Below, piece after piece: positions 34,867 to 43,661 of a stretch of DNA of 64,000 bases. This stretch comes from Trujillonella endophytica. GTDB taxonomy: Bacteria > Actinomycetota > Actinomycetes > Mycobacteriales > Geodermatophilaceae. How positions within the stretch are numbered: position 1 is the first letter of the stretch; every line of letters begins with the position of its first letter. The stretch covers positions 1 to 64,000 of the forward strand of contig NZ_FOEE01000008.1 in the NCBI RefSeq assembly GCF_900110555.1. The letters run 5' to 3'. Under the pieces are notes generated by a model, which was not told where the DNA came from, did no database searches, and saw only the letters and a list, made by a program, of their open reading frames with translations. A program made the position numbers and the translations under genes.

Positions 34867-34901
34867 CGGACGCGATCGGTGTCCCCGCCGGATCGCGTCC
34901 G
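34867..34901. promoter_or_regulatory. inverted repeat upstream of the first alcohol dehydrogenase
   Basis: CGGACGCGATC (34867-34877) and GATCGCGTCCG (34891-34901) form perfect 11-base arms around a 13-base spacer, 45 bases before the ATG at 34946. It is most likely an operator or a leader hairpin. Confidence 0.45.
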
Positions 34902-34945
34902 TAGCTCGTCCGGTGCCCGTGCCGGGGCCGGGGACTGGAGGGTCG

Positions 34946-36085
34946 ATGAAGACCAGGGCAGCCGTACTCCGCGCCGTCGGTGAGCCGTTCGAGATCGTCG
35001 AGCTGGAGCTCGACGAACCCAAGGCCGGCGAGGTGCTCATCCGCTATGTCGCCGCCGGGCTGTGCCACTCCGACGAGCACCTGCGGCACGGCGACATCGT
35101 GCCGCGCTTCCCGATCGTCGGCGGCCACGAGGGCGCCGGGATCATCGAGCGGGTGGGCCCCGGGGTGACCCGGCTGCAGCCCGGCGACCACGTCATCTGC
35201 TCGTTCCTGCCGGTCTGCGGCCACTGCCGCTGGTGCTCGACCGGAAAGTCGAACCTCTGCGACATGGGGGCGACCATCCTCGACGGGATGCTGGCCGACG
35301 GCACCTACCGGTTCCACGACGACAAGGGCGCCGACTACGGCGGCATGTGCATGCTCGGCACCTTCAGCGAGCGCGCCGTGATCAGCGAGAACTCGGCGGT
35401 GAAGGTCGACCCGGACCTGCCGCTGGACAAGGTCGTGCTCATCGGCTGCGGCGTGCCGACCGGCTGGGGCTCGGCGGTGCACGCCGCGGCCACCGAGCCC
35501 GGCGACACGATCGTCATCTACGGCATCGGCGGGATCGGCATCAACAGCGTGCAGGGCGCGGCCCTCGCCGGGGCGCGCAACGTCGTCGCCGTCGATCCGC
35601 TGCCCAACAAGCGGGAGGCCGCCGAGCAGCTGGGCGCCACCCACAGCTGCGAGACCGCCGAGGAGGCCCACGAGCTGGTGCAGCAGCTGACCCGGGGCGT
35701 CGGCGCGGACAAGGCGATCATCACCGTGGGCGTCGTCGACGCGAAGGTGGTCGGCGACGCGGTGAACACGATCCGCAAGGGCGGCGTCGCCGTCATCACC
35801 GGCCTGGCCGACCCGACCAAGACCAACATCGAGCTCAACAGCGCGATGCTGACGCTGTTCGAGAAGACGGTGAAGGGCAGCCTGTTCGGCTCCGGCGACC
35901 CCTTCCACGACATCCCGAAGATGGTCGAGCTCTACCAGTCCGGTGACCTCAAGCTCGACGAGCTGATCACCCAGACCTACACGCTCGACCAGGTCAACCA
36001 GGGGTACGAGGACCTGGTCAACGGCAAGAACATCCGCGGCGTCGTCCGCTACGACACCGCGCCGCTGGAGGGTGCACCGGCCTGA
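34946..36085 (+). CDS. NDMA-type zinc alcohol dehydrogenase (mycofactocin-associated MDR)
   Basis: A 379-residue medium-chain dehydrogenase. Catalytic zinc ligands are Cys40 and His61-Glu62 (GLCHSDEH, GGHEGAG). The structural zinc site is Cys91, 94, 97 and 105. GCGVPTGWGSAVHAA and the nucleotide motif YGIGGIGINSVQGAALAGA follow. The pattern matches the group known as NDMA-dependent alcohol dehydrogenases, which hold NAD tightly and need mycofactocin (or NDMA in vitro) to reoxidise it. The mft genes are 9 kb away. CTGGAGGG precedes the ATG. A strong hairpin follows the stop. A second enzyme of this type is at 40929-42056. Confidence 0.92.
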   Translation: MKTRAAVLRAVGEPFEIVELELDEPKAGEVLIRYVAAGLCHSDEHLRHGDIVPRFPIVGGHEGAGIIERVGPGVTRLQPGDHVICSFLPVCGHCRWCSTGKSNLCDMGATILDGMLADGTYRFHDDKGADYGGMCMLGTFSERAVISENSAVKVDPDLPLDKVVLIGCGVPTGWGSAVHAAATEPGDTIVIYGIGGIGINSVQGAALAGARNVVAVDPLPNKREAAEQLGATHSCETAEEAHELVQQLTRGVGADKAIITVGVVDAKVVGDAVNTIRKGGVAVITGLADPTKTNIELNSAMLTLFEKTVKGSLFGSGDPFHDIPKMVELYQSGDLKLDELITQTYTLDQVNQGYEDLVNGKNIRGVVRYDTAPLEGAPA

Positions 36086-36093
36086 CCACCCGC

Positions 36094-36149
36094 GGGATCT
36101 GCGCGCTCGGGGCCTCCGGCGCACCATGGGCTCCGAGCGTGCAGATCCC
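36094..36149 (+). terminator. terminator after the alcohol dehydrogenase
   Basis: GGGATCTGCGCGCTCGG (36094-36110) pairs with CCGAGCGTGCAGATCCC (36133-36149), 17 bp with one G-T pair, around a GC-rich 22-base loop. It starts nine bases after the stop codon and ends 21 bases before the GTG of the next gene. Confidence 0.75.
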
Positions 36150-36170
36150 GTTCCGGACGAGAGGGGCCGC

Positions 36171-38072
36171 GTGACCCAGGCCAGCCCGGCGCCGGTGGAC
36201 GGCGCCCCCCACCCGGTCATCGGGCTGCGCCGCGAGCGCGAGGTGCTCACCGTCGCCCTGCGCACCAACCGCCACGTCGTCCTGGAGGGGCCACCGGGCA
36301 CGGGCAAGTCCACCCTGCTGCGGGCGATCGCGGCCGACGTCGGCCAGTCGGTGGTCTTCGTCGAGGGGAACGCCGAGCTCACCCCGGCCCGGTTGATCGG
36401 CCAGTACGACCCGGCCGCGGTGCTCGCCGCGGGCTACGTGCCGGAGAGCTTCACCGACGGCCCGCTGCTGACGGCGATGCGCGGGTCGGGGCTGCTCTAC
36501 CTCGAGGAGCTCAACCGCATCCCCGAGGAGACGCTCAACGTCCTCATCACGGTGCTCACCGAGGGCGAGATCACCGTGCCGCGGCTGGGCCACGTGCGCG
36601 CGGCCGCCGGGTTCCGGCTGATCGCGGCCATGAACCCCTTCGACGCCATCGGCACCGCCCGCGTGGGGCAGGCCATCGCCGACCGGATGTGCCGGGTGGT
36701 GCTCGGGTACCAGGACGCCGCGGCCGAGCGGTCGATCACCGGCGCGGTCACCGCCGCCCCGGCCGACCTCACCGCGCTCGCCGTGCGGCTGGTGCGGGCC
36801 ACCCGCGAGCACCGGGACGTGCGGATGGGCTCCTCGGTGCGCGGAGCCATCGACCTGGTGCTGCTGCTGGGCGGCCTGCTGGAGATGCGCGGCCTGGCGG
36901 GGCTGCACGCCGCCGGGGCGCGCGAGACCGCGCGGGACGCCGCGCACGCCGCGCTGTCGGGCCGCATCCGGGTGACCGACGGGGTCGAGCGCACGGCCGA
37001 GGCGGTCATCGACGACCTGCTGGACGAGATCTGGCCGGAGGACGGGCCGCCCCCGGAGGCGGACCCGGCCGAGCCGGCGGAGCCCGGCGAGCCCGAGCCC
37101 GGGGGTGGCCAGGGAAAAGGTGAGGGCCCGCCTGCGGCGCAGGCGGGCCCGGAGTCCGCGTCCTCCCTGCGCCGCGACCGCCGCGCCGGCGGTGCCCGGC
37201 GGCAGACCGGACGGCGCGAGATGGCCGCCCGGCACGAGGCCTTCGCCGAGGTCAGCCCGGAGGTCGGGGAGTTCGACGAGGAGGCGTTCTCGGCGCTGAT
37301 GGCCACCGACGCCGACGCCGCCGCGGCCCTGCTCAGCGATCTGGCCGCGGCCACCGACCGGGAGCTGCGCGCGGCGGCGCAGCGGGTGGCGGCGCGGGTG
37401 TTCGTGCAGGTCGGCCGGGTGGGCCGGACCCGGACCCGGGGCACCCGGCGGCTGGTCCCGGACCGGCGGGGGGACGGCGACCTGGACCTGGACCGCACCC
37501 TGGACCGCTGGGACCCGGGCCGCGCCCTCGCCCCCGACGACCTCGTCACCCGCACCTGGACCGGGGCCCGCCGCGCCGTCTGCCTCGCCGTCGACACCTC
37601 GGGCTCGATGACCGGCCTCGGCGTCGCCATCGCCGCGGTGGCCGCCGCCGGGGTGGTGCTCACCGCCGACGAGCGGCTGCAGACCAGCGTGCTCACCTTC
37701 GGCCGGGAGGTCGACGTGGTGCAGCGGCACGGCCAGCGGCGGGCGCCCGAGGACCTGGTGCGGCACCTCGTGGCCCTGCGCGGGCACGGGATGACCGACC
37801 TCGCGGGCGCGCTGCGGGCGGTCCGCGCCCAGCTGCTGCCCGCGGTCGCCGACGAGCGGGTCGCCGTCCTGCTGTCGGACTGCCTGCACACCACCGGCGA
37901 CCCCCCGGAGACGGCACTGGCCGGCATCGACCGGCTGCACGTCCTCTGCCCGCTGCCGACGCCGGAGGCCGAGGAGGCCGCCCGCGCGCTCGCCGCCCGC
38001 GGCGGGGGGACGGCGGAGATGGTGCGCTCCGTCCGCGACCTCGGCCCCGCCCTCACCCGCCTGCTGGGCTGA
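36171..38072 (+). CDS. MoxR AAA ATPase fused to a VWA domain (Mg-chelatase-like)
   Basis: A 633-residue fusion. Residues about 15-260 are a MoxR-type AAA+ ATPase (Walker A GPPGTGKS at 40-47, Walker B LLYLEELNRIPEE, sensor AAMNPFDAIG). A charged Pro/Glu/Gly linker (about 285-340) leads to a C-terminal VWA domain with MIDAS motif DTSGSM at 475-480 and DLAGALRAVRAQ. It joins in one chain the two partners that are separate at 29971-32056. Such pairs remodel metalloenzymes. Next to an alcohol dehydrogenase it may activate that enzyme (inference). The start is GTG at 36171, because GAGAGGGG precedes it and the upstream hairpin then falls between genes. An ATG at 36126 is possible. Confidence 0.85.
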   Translation: MTQASPAPVDGAPHPVIGLRREREVLTVALRTNRHVVLEGPPGTGKSTLLRAIAADVGQSVVFVEGNAELTPARLIGQYDPAAVLAAGYVPESFTDGPLLTAMRGSGLLYLEELNRIPEETLNVLITVLTEGEITVPRLGHVRAAAGFRLIAAMNPFDAIGTARVGQAIADRMCRVVLGYQDAAAERSITGAVTAAPADLTALAVRLVRATREHRDVRMGSSVRGAIDLVLLLGGLLEMRGLAGLHAAGARETARDAAHAALSGRIRVTDGVERTAEAVIDDLLDEIWPEDGPPPEADPAEPAEPGEPEPGGGQGKGEGPPAAQAGPESASSLRRDRRAGGARRQTGRREMAARHEAFAEVSPEVGEFDEEAFSALMATDADAAAALLSDLAAATDRELRAAAQRVAARVFVQVGRVGRTRTRGTRRLVPDRRGDGDLDLDRTLDRWDPGRALAPDDLVTRTWTGARRAVCLAVDTSGSMTGLGVAIAAVAAAGVVLTADERLQTSVLTFGREVDVVQRHGQRRAPEDLVRHLVALRGHGMTDLAGALRAVRAQLLPAVADERVAVLLSDCLHTTGDPPETALAGIDRLHVLCPLPTPEAEEAARALAARGGGTAEMVRSVRDLGPALTRLLG

Positions 38073-38147
38073 TCGGCCGCGCTGCGGGTGTTCCACGTGG
38101 ATCACCGGTGCGGCGGCACCCGCGATGCGCGCCGGCCCCGCCCACCC

Positions 38148-39017
38148 TCAGGGCAGCAGCCCCCATCGCCGGGCGGTGACGACCGCCTCCAGGCGGGTGT
38201 GCGCGTCGAGCTTGGTCATCGCGGCACCCAGGTAGCTCTTCACGGTCTCCGGGCGCAGCGACAGCCGCCCGGCGACCTCGCGGTTGCTGCAGCCGAGTGC
38301 CACCTGCGCCAGCACGTCGAGCTCGCGCGCCGACAGGTGCGGCCGGTCCGGCGTCGGCGCGGCGGTGCCCAGCGCGGCCAGCCGGGTGCAGGCCTCGAGC
38401 AGCCGGTGCCGGAGGGGCTCGTCGGCGATGTCCTGCGCGGCCAGCCGCAGGTCGGCGTGCACGGCGCGGACCTCCTCCCAGCGGGCCGGGTCGCCGTCCG
38501 CCCGGGGGCCGGGAGCGGCGGCCGCGAGCAGCGCCACCCGGCGGTCGACCTCGTCCCGGATCGCGAGCTCGGCGGCCATGCGCCGGGCGGACCGGGCGAG
38601 GGCGTCGCGCACGCGGTCGCCGACCGAGCCGCGCTCGCGGGAGGCCGCGTAGAGGACGGCCCGGGGCCGACCGGCCACCAGCACGGGGACGGCGGCCACG
38701 GTGCACAGCCCCTCGGCGAGCACCGGCCCGTCGTACTCGTGCGTGATGTCCGGTGAGCCCGAGTAGTCCTCCACGCCCGCCGGCCGGGCCTCGGCGAGCA
38801 CGCGGCCGCCGAGCCCCGCGCCGGCGCGCACCTCCAGGCCCCGCAGGTGCGTCGTCCGTGCGCCGACCAGCTCGCCGATCCGGATCACCGCACCGCCGCG
38901 GGCGGTGCGGACCGGCCCCGCGAAGACGACGCCCATCCCCGACGAGGCGTAGACCTCGCGGACCGCCGTGCGCAGCGCGTCGCGGTCGTCGGGCCGGGCG
39001 GTCGCCGGGAGGGACAC
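38148..39017 (-). CDS. GAF-LuxR transcriptional regulator
   Basis: A 289-residue regulator: N-terminal GAF domain (about 10-150, with LRGLEVRAGAGLGGRVLAEARP and LCTVAAVPVLVAGRPRAVLYAA) and a C-terminal LuxR helix-turn-helix (about 225-285: LSARELDVLAQVALGCSNREVAGRL, then SLRPETVKSYLGAAMTKL). It has no receiver domain, so it likely senses a small molecule. It is divergent from the acyl-CoA ligase and lies between two NDMA-type dehydrogenases, so control of alcohol or acid catabolism is likely. The shared promoter region holds the TGTGA-N6-TCAC site at 39043-39058. The GTG start has GGGAGG nearby. Confidence 0.88.
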   Translation of the reverse strand: MSLPATARPDDRDALRTAVREVYASSGMGVVFAGPVRTARGGAVIRIGELVGARTTHLRGLEVRAGAGLGGRVLAEARPAGVEDYSGSPDITHEYDGPVLAEGLCTVAAVPVLVAGRPRAVLYAASRERGSVGDRVRDALARSARRMAAELAIRDEVDRRVALLAAAAPGPRADGDPARWEEVRAVHADLRLAAQDIADEPLRHRLLEACTRLAALGTAAPTPDRPHLSARELDVLAQVALGCSNREVAGRLSLRPETVKSYLGAAMTKLDAHTRLEAVVTARRWGLLP

Positions 39018-39042
39018 GGGCTGCTCCTCCCGGACGCCGGTC

Positions 39043-39061
39043 TGTGACCCCGGTCACGCTA
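39043..39061 (-). promoter_or_regulatory. TAGCGTG-N7-TCAC promoter/operator element (CRP-like dyad)
   Basis: On the plus strand TGTGACCCCGGTCACG (39043-39058) matches the CRP-type consensus TGTGA-N6-TCACA at nine of ten fixed positions. On the minus strand a -10-like TAGCGT (39061 to 39056) overlaps it, pointing at the GAF-LuxR gene. The same arrangement recurs before the cox operon (57935) and, with two extra bases, before the SDR pair (47880). Confidence 0.5.
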
Positions 39062-39165
39062 GCGCAGGTCCGCCGCCGCAGGGGCCGGGCAGGCGCGACC
39101 GGGGGTGGTGGCCGGCGCCGGCCTCGGCACAGGATGCCGACGACGACGAGAGGGGACCTCCACCC

Positions 39166-40866
39166 ATGTCCGACAGCTCCGCCACCGCCCGCTACCGCGC
39201 CGCCCGCGACCAGCTGCTGGCGCTCCGCGGAGACCACGCCCGGGCCGTCGCCGAGTTCCGCTGGCCGGAGGTCGACGGGCCGTTCAGCTGGGCCGTCGAC
39301 TGGTTCGACGTCGTCGCGCGCGGCGTCGACCGGCCGGGGCTGGTGATCAGCGAGGAGGACGGCACCGAGGGCAGCTGGTCCTTCGACACCCTGGCCCGCC
39401 GCTCCGACCAGGTCGCCGCCTGGCTGCGCGACCGCGGGGTGCGCCGGGGGGACCGCGTCGTCCTCATGCTCGGCAACCAGGTCGAGCTGTGGGAGTCGAT
39501 GCTCGCCGTGATGAAGCTCGGCGCGGTGATCATGCCGACCACCACCGCGCTGGGCCCGGCGGACCTCGCCGACCGGATCGGCCGCGGCGGGGCGCGGCAC
39601 GTCGTCGCCAATGCCGCGGACGCCGCCAAGTTCGCCGAGGTCCCCGGCGACTACGGGCGGATCGTCGTCGGGGACGCCGTCGCCGGCTGGGCGCCCTACG
39701 CCGAGGCGGCCACCGCGCCGGACGAGCCGCTCGGGCACCCGGGGACGACGGCCACCGACCCGCTGCTCCTGTACTTCACCAGCGGCACCACCAGCCGGCC
39801 CAAGCTGGTCGAGCACACCCAGGTCAGCTATCCCGTGGGCCACCTGTCGACGATGTACTGGCTCGGCGTGCGCCCCGGCGACGTGCACCTGAACATCAGC
39901 TCGCCCGGCTGGGCCAAGCACGCCTGGAGCTGCTTCTTCGCGCCGTGGGCGGCCGAGGCCACCGTGTACCTCGCCAACTACCGCCGCTTCGACGCCGCGG
40001 CGATGCTCGACCGCATCCGCGGTGCGGACGTCACCACGTTCTGCGCCCCGCCGACGGTCTGGCGGATGCTCATCCAGGCCGACCTCTCCGGCGGGCCCGG
40101 CGCCCTGCGGGAGGTGCTCGCGGCCGGGGAGCCGCTGAACCCCGAGGTCATCGACCAGGTGCAGCGGCACTGGGGGCTGACGCTGCGCGACGGCTTCGGC
40201 CAGACCGAGACGACGGCCGCGGTGGGCAACACCCCGGGATCGGTCGTCAAGCCCGGCTCGATGGGCCGGGCGCTGCCGGGGGTGCCGGTCGTGCTGGTCG
40301 ACCCGGTCACCGGACAGCCCGGCGACGACGGCGAGATCTGCCTCGACCTCTCCCGGCGGCCGCTGAACCTCATGACCGGCTACCAGGGCGATCCCGAGCG
40401 CGCCGCGGAGGCGATGGCCGGCGGCTGGTACCACACCGGCGACGTCGCGACCCGCGACGCGGAGGGCTACATCACCTACGTGGGGCGCACCGACGACGTC
40501 TTCAAGGCCAGCGACTACAAGATCAGCCCGTTCGAGCTCGAGAGCGTGCTCATCGAGCACCCGGCCGTCGTGGAGGCCGCCGTCGTCCCGGTGCCCGACC
40601 CGGTGCGGGCCGCCGTTCCCAAGGCGTACGTGACGCTGGCGCCGGGCTGGGAGCCCACCGCCGACACGGCCCTGGCGCTGTTCCGGCACACCCGGGACCG
40701 GCTCGCGCCCTACCTACGGGTCCGCCGGCTGGAGTTCGCGGAGCTGCCCAAGACCGTGTCCGGGAAGATCCGCCGGGTCGAGCTGCGGCAGCGCGAGGAG
40801 CAGCTGGCGCCGGCCGGCAGCGACACCGAGTTCGCGGACGGCGACTTCCCCGAGCTGCGGGCCTGA
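39166..40866 (+). CDS. acyl-CoA synthetase (AMP-binding)
   Basis: A 566-residue adenylate-forming enzyme that activates a carboxylic acid with ATP and CoA. A3 loop YFTSGTTSRPK, A5 region FGQTETTAAVGN, A7 GGWYHTGDVATRDAEGYITYVGR, A8 hinge FKASDYKISPFELES and the A10 lysine in PKTVSGKIRR are all present. The long GWAKHAWSCFFAPW segment resembles the acetyl/acetoacetyl and medium-chain acid ligase group. Together with alcohol dehydrogenases, an acid made by oxidation could be activated here (inference). ATG at 39166 with AGAGGGGAC upstream. Confidence 0.92.
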   Translation: MSDSSATARYRAARDQLLALRGDHARAVAEFRWPEVDGPFSWAVDWFDVVARGVDRPGLVISEEDGTEGSWSFDTLARRSDQVAAWLRDRGVRRGDRVVLMLGNQVELWESMLAVMKLGAVIMPTTTALGPADLADRIGRGGARHVVANAADAAKFAEVPGDYGRIVVGDAVAGWAPYAEAATAPDEPLGHPGTTATDPLLLYFTSGTTSRPKLVEHTQVSYPVGHLSTMYWLGVRPGDVHLNISSPGWAKHAWSCFFAPWAAEATVYLANYRRFDAAAMLDRIRGADVTTFCAPPTVWRMLIQADLSGGPGALREVLAAGEPLNPEVIDQVQRHWGLTLRDGFGQTETTAAVGNTPGSVVKPGSMGRALPGVPVVLVDPVTGQPGDDGEICLDLSRRPLNLMTGYQGDPERAAEAMAGGWYHTGDVATRDAEGYITYVGRTDDVFKASDYKISPFELESVLIEHPAVVEAAVVPVPDPVRAAVPKAYVTLAPGWEPTADTALALFRHTRDRLAPYLRVRRLEFAELPKTVSGKIRRVELRQREEQLAPAGSDTEFADGDFPELRA

Positions 40867-40871
40867 CGCGC

Positions 40872-40920
40872 GGTGGGGCCCGGGGTGGGGCCCGGGGTGG
40901 GGCCCGGGTGGGGCCCCACC
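40872..40920. terminator. 12-bp tandem repeat ending in a palindrome, between convergent genes
   Basis: GGTGGGGCCCGG occurs three times in tandem from 40872, and the run ends in the perfect palindrome GGTGGGGCCCCACC (40907-40920). It fills the gap between the convergent acyl-CoA synthetase and second alcohol dehydrogenase. It probably acts as a terminator; the tandem copies may be slippage products. Confidence 0.65.
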
Positions 40921-40928
40921 CCGGCCGG

Positions 40929-42056
40929 TCAGCGGTCGGCGTCGGTGTAGATGATCATCCCGCGGATGTTCTTGCCGTCGCGCATGTCCTGGTAGCCGGA
41001 GTTGACGTCCTCCAGCGAGTACTTCGTCGTCACCAGGCTGTCCAGGTTGAGCTGCCCCTCCTGGTAGAGCGAGAGCAGCTCGGGGATCGCCGACCGCGGG
41101 GACAGGCCGCCGAAGATGGCGCCCTGCAGGTCCTTCTGCAGCAGGGCCAGCTCGAACAGGTTGAGCTTGACGTCCATGTTGGCCGCGTTGCCCATGCCGG
41201 TGACGACGGCGCGGCCGCCCTTGCCCGTCACGCTGAGCGCGGCCGCGACGTCCTCGCCCTGGATGTCGCCGACGGTGATGATCACCTTCTCGGCCATCCG
41301 GCCCCACGTGAGCTCGTTGATCTCGGCCGTGGCGTCCTCGATGCTGGCGAAGGCGTGCGTGGCGCCCATCTCCATGGCCCACTCGCGCTTCTGGGCCACC
41401 GGGTCGATCGCGAACACCCGCTTGGCGCCGGCGGCGGCCGCCCCCTGGACGGCGTTCATGCCGACCCCGCCGACGCCCATGACGACGACGTTCTCGCCGG
41501 GACGGACGTTCGCCACCTTGGTCGCCGAGCCCCAGCCCGTGGTGACCCCGCAGCCGACCAGCGCGGCGACCTCCAGCGGGATGTCGGGCTCGATCCGCAC
41601 CACCGACGCCTCGTGCACGGTGATGTAGGGCGAGAACGTGCCGAGCAGGCACATCGGGATGACGTCCTTGCCCTTGGCCTGCACCCGGTAGCTGCCGTCG
41701 GAGATCGACGTCCCGGCGAGCAGGCTGGCGCCCAGGTCGCACAGGTTCTGCATCCCCTTGGAGCAGGGCGGGCACTGACCGCAGGCGGGGATGAAGGCGG
41801 TGACCACGTGGTCGCCCTCCTTCAGCCCGGTCACCCCCGGACCCACCTTGGTGACGACGCCGGCGCCCTCGTGCCCGCCGAGGACCGGGTAGAACGCGAC
41901 CGGGGTCCCACCCGTGACGAGGTGCTCGTCGCTGTGGCACAACCCGGAGGCGGCGAGCTGGACCGTGACCTCGCCCTCGCGCGGGTCACCCAGCTCGATC
42001 TCCTCGATCGACCACTCCTCGCCGACACCCCACAGCAGCGCGCCCTTGGTCTTCAC
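40929..42056 (-). CDS. NDMA-type zinc alcohol dehydrogenase, second copy
   Basis: A 375-residue zinc dehydrogenase of the same group as the enzyme at 34946, clearly diverged. It has GLCHSDEH with Cys40, GGHEGAGVV, the structural zinc cysteines in FIPACGQCPPCSKGMQNLC, LVGCGVTTGWGSATKVA and the cofactor motif MGVGGVGMNAVQGAAAAGA, with AIDPV for NAD ribose binding. These enzymes are thought to depend on mycofactocin for reoxidation of bound NAD. GTG start with GAGAGGA about nine bases upstream. Its 3' end faces the acyl-CoA synthetase; its 5' side is divergent from the FAD monooxygenase. Confidence 0.92.
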   Translation of the reverse strand: MKTKGALLWGVGEEWSIEEIELGDPREGEVTVQLAASGLCHSDEHLVTGGTPVAFYPVLGGHEGAGVVTKVGPGVTGLKEGDHVVTAFIPACGQCPPCSKGMQNLCDLGASLLAGTSISDGSYRVQAKGKDVIPMCLLGTFSPYITVHEASVVRIEPDIPLEVAALVGCGVTTGWGSATKVANVRPGENVVVMGVGGVGMNAVQGAAAAGAKRVFAIDPVAQKREWAMEMGATHAFASIEDATAEINELTWGRMAEKVIITVGDIQGEDVAAALSVTGKGGRAVVTGMGNAANMDVKLNLFELALLQKDLQGAIFGGLSPRSAIPELLSLYQEGQLNLDSLVTTKYSLEDVNSGYQDMRDGKNIRGMIIYTDADR

Positions 42057-42180
42057 GTCGTCGTCCTCTCGCCGGCCCGTCGTCGTCGACGGGCGCTCCG
42101 GCAGCTCCGCCGTCGGCGGAGTGCTCCGCGTCACAGCCTCAGCAGGGAGGGCGGGGGCGTCAAACCGAGGCGCCGGCAGT

Positions 42181-42200
42181 GCAACGTCGTGCAGCGTTGC
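42181..42200. promoter_or_regulatory. palindrome between the second dehydrogenase and the FAD monooxygenase
   Basis: GCAACG (42181-42186) and CGTTGC (42195-42200) form a dyad with an eight-base spacer, 14 bases before the monooxygenase GTG. The half-site equals that of the dyad at 5444-5468. A TetR-type operator is one possibility. Confidence 0.35.
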
Positions 42201-42213
42201 GCAGACTGACCCG

Positions 42214-43626
42214 GTGTCCGGTGCCCCGGTGGTCGTGGTCGGCGCCGGGCCGGTGGGGCTGACGGCGGCGCTGCTCCTGGCCCGCCGCGGGCTGCCGGTG
42301 CTGGTGCTGGAGCGGCACCCCGCCCCGTACCGCTCGCCCCGGGCGGTGCACCTGGACGACGAGGCGCTGCGCGCGCTGGCCGACGCCGGTGTGGTCGAGG
42401 AGTTCCTGCGGATCAGCCGCCCGGCGCGGGGGCTGCGCCTGCTCGACGGGCGGGCCCGGGTGCTGGCCGAGTTCGGCCGTGCCGCCGGCGCGGGCCGGCA
42501 CGGGTGGCCGCAGGCGTCGATGTTCCACCAGCCCGACCTGGAGGACCTGCTGCGGGCCGCGGTCGACGCCGAGCCGCTGGTCCGGGTGGAGGTCGGGGCC
42601 GAGGTGACCGGCCTGGCGGTGGACGGCGACGGGGTCACGGTGCGCGGAGCGGACCGGTCCGTCCCGGCGTCCGCGGTGCTCGGCTGCGACGGCGCGAACA
42701 GCACGGTGCGCCGGCTCATCGGCGCCCGGATGCGCGACCTGGGCCGCGCCGACCGCTGGCTGGTCGTCGACCTCCGCGCCGACGGCCCGCTGCCCGTCTG
42801 GCCCGGCGTGCACCAGGTCTGCGACCCCGCCCGCGCGGCCACGTTCATGCCGGTGGCGGGGGACCGGTACCGCCTCGAGGCCCGCCTGGCGCCGGGCGAG
42901 CGCGCGGCGGACCTCCCGCTGGCCTCCCTGCTCGCTCCCTTCGGTGCCGACCGGGCGCAGGTGCTGCGCAGCTCCGAGTACGTCTACCGGGCGCAGGTGG
43001 CCGACCGCTGGCGCGCCGGGCGGGTGCTGCTGGCCGGCGACGCGGCCCACCTCACCCCGCCGTTCATCGGGCAGGGCCTCGGGCTGGGGCTGCGCGACGC
43101 GCACCAGGTCGCCTGGAAGCTCGCCGCCGTCCTGGCCGGGGCGGCCGGTGACACGCTGCTGGACACCCACCAGGCCGAGCGCGCCCCCCATGCCCGCTCG
43201 CTGATCCGGCTGGCCGGGGTACTGGGCGCGCTGATGACCGGGGGTGGGCGGGCCGCCGGTGTCGTGCGCCGGGGGGTGCTCGCCGGCGTCACCCGGATCC
43301 CCGCGGCGGCGGCCCTCGCGACCGACAGTCGCACGCCGCCGCTGCGCCCGGGGCCGCTCGTGGAGCGCTCCGGACCGGCCGGTCGGCGGCTGGCGGGCAC
43401 GCTGCTCCCGCGCGCGCAGGTCGCCGTCGACGGGCGGCGCTGCCCGGTCGACGACGTCCTGGGCACCGGCACGGCGGTGCTGGGGCGGGCGGGGAACGGG
43501 CTGGTGGTGCACGCGGCCGGGCGGCGGATCGAGGTGACCGACGTCGACGGCGGCCTGGCCGGGTGGCTCGGGAGCGCCCGCAGCGTCGTCGTCCGGCCGG
43601 ACCGGATCATCCGATCCGCGGAGTGA
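42214..43626 (+). CDS. FAD-dependent monooxygenase (aromatic hydroxylase family)
   Basis: A 470-residue flavoprotein monooxygenase of the PheA/MhpA/UbiH class. Rossmann motif VVVGAGPVGLTAALLLARRG, the DG motif VLGCDGANSTVRRLIGAR and the GD motif GRVLLAGDAAHLTPPFIGQGLGLGLRDAHQVAWKLA are intact. The shortened thioredoxin-like C-terminal domain (about 380-470) is degenerate. It hydroxylates aromatic or polyketide-like substrates with NAD(P)H and O2. GTG at 42214, divergent from the second alcohol dehydrogenase. Substrate unknown. Confidence 0.9.
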   Translation: MSGAPVVVVGAGPVGLTAALLLARRGLPVLVLERHPAPYRSPRAVHLDDEALRALADAGVVEEFLRISRPARGLRLLDGRARVLAEFGRAAGAGRHGWPQASMFHQPDLEDLLRAAVDAEPLVRVEVGAEVTGLAVDGDGVTVRGADRSVPASAVLGCDGANSTVRRLIGARMRDLGRADRWLVVDLRADGPLPVWPGVHQVCDPARAATFMPVAGDRYRLEARLAPGERAADLPLASLLAPFGADRAQVLRSSEYVYRAQVADRWRAGRVLLAGDAAHLTPPFIGQGLGLGLRDAHQVAWKLAAVLAGAAGDTLLDTHQAERAPHARSLIRLAGVLGALMTGGGRAAGVVRRGVLAGVTRIPAAAALATDSRTPPLRPGPLVERSGPAGRRLAGTLLPRAQVAVDGRRCPVDDVLGTGTAVLGRAGNGLVVHAAGRRIEVTDVDGGLAGWLGSARSVVVRPDRIIRSAE

Positions 43627-43661
43627 GGGTGGAGCGGGCCGGCACGGGTAAGGGTTCCGGT

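Noticed and set aside
40872-40920. Repeat element related to the 52-55 bp family
   Set aside because: It shares GGGGCCC runs but lacks the GCGAGCTCGC core; it is better described as a slippage repeat with a terminator palindrome.
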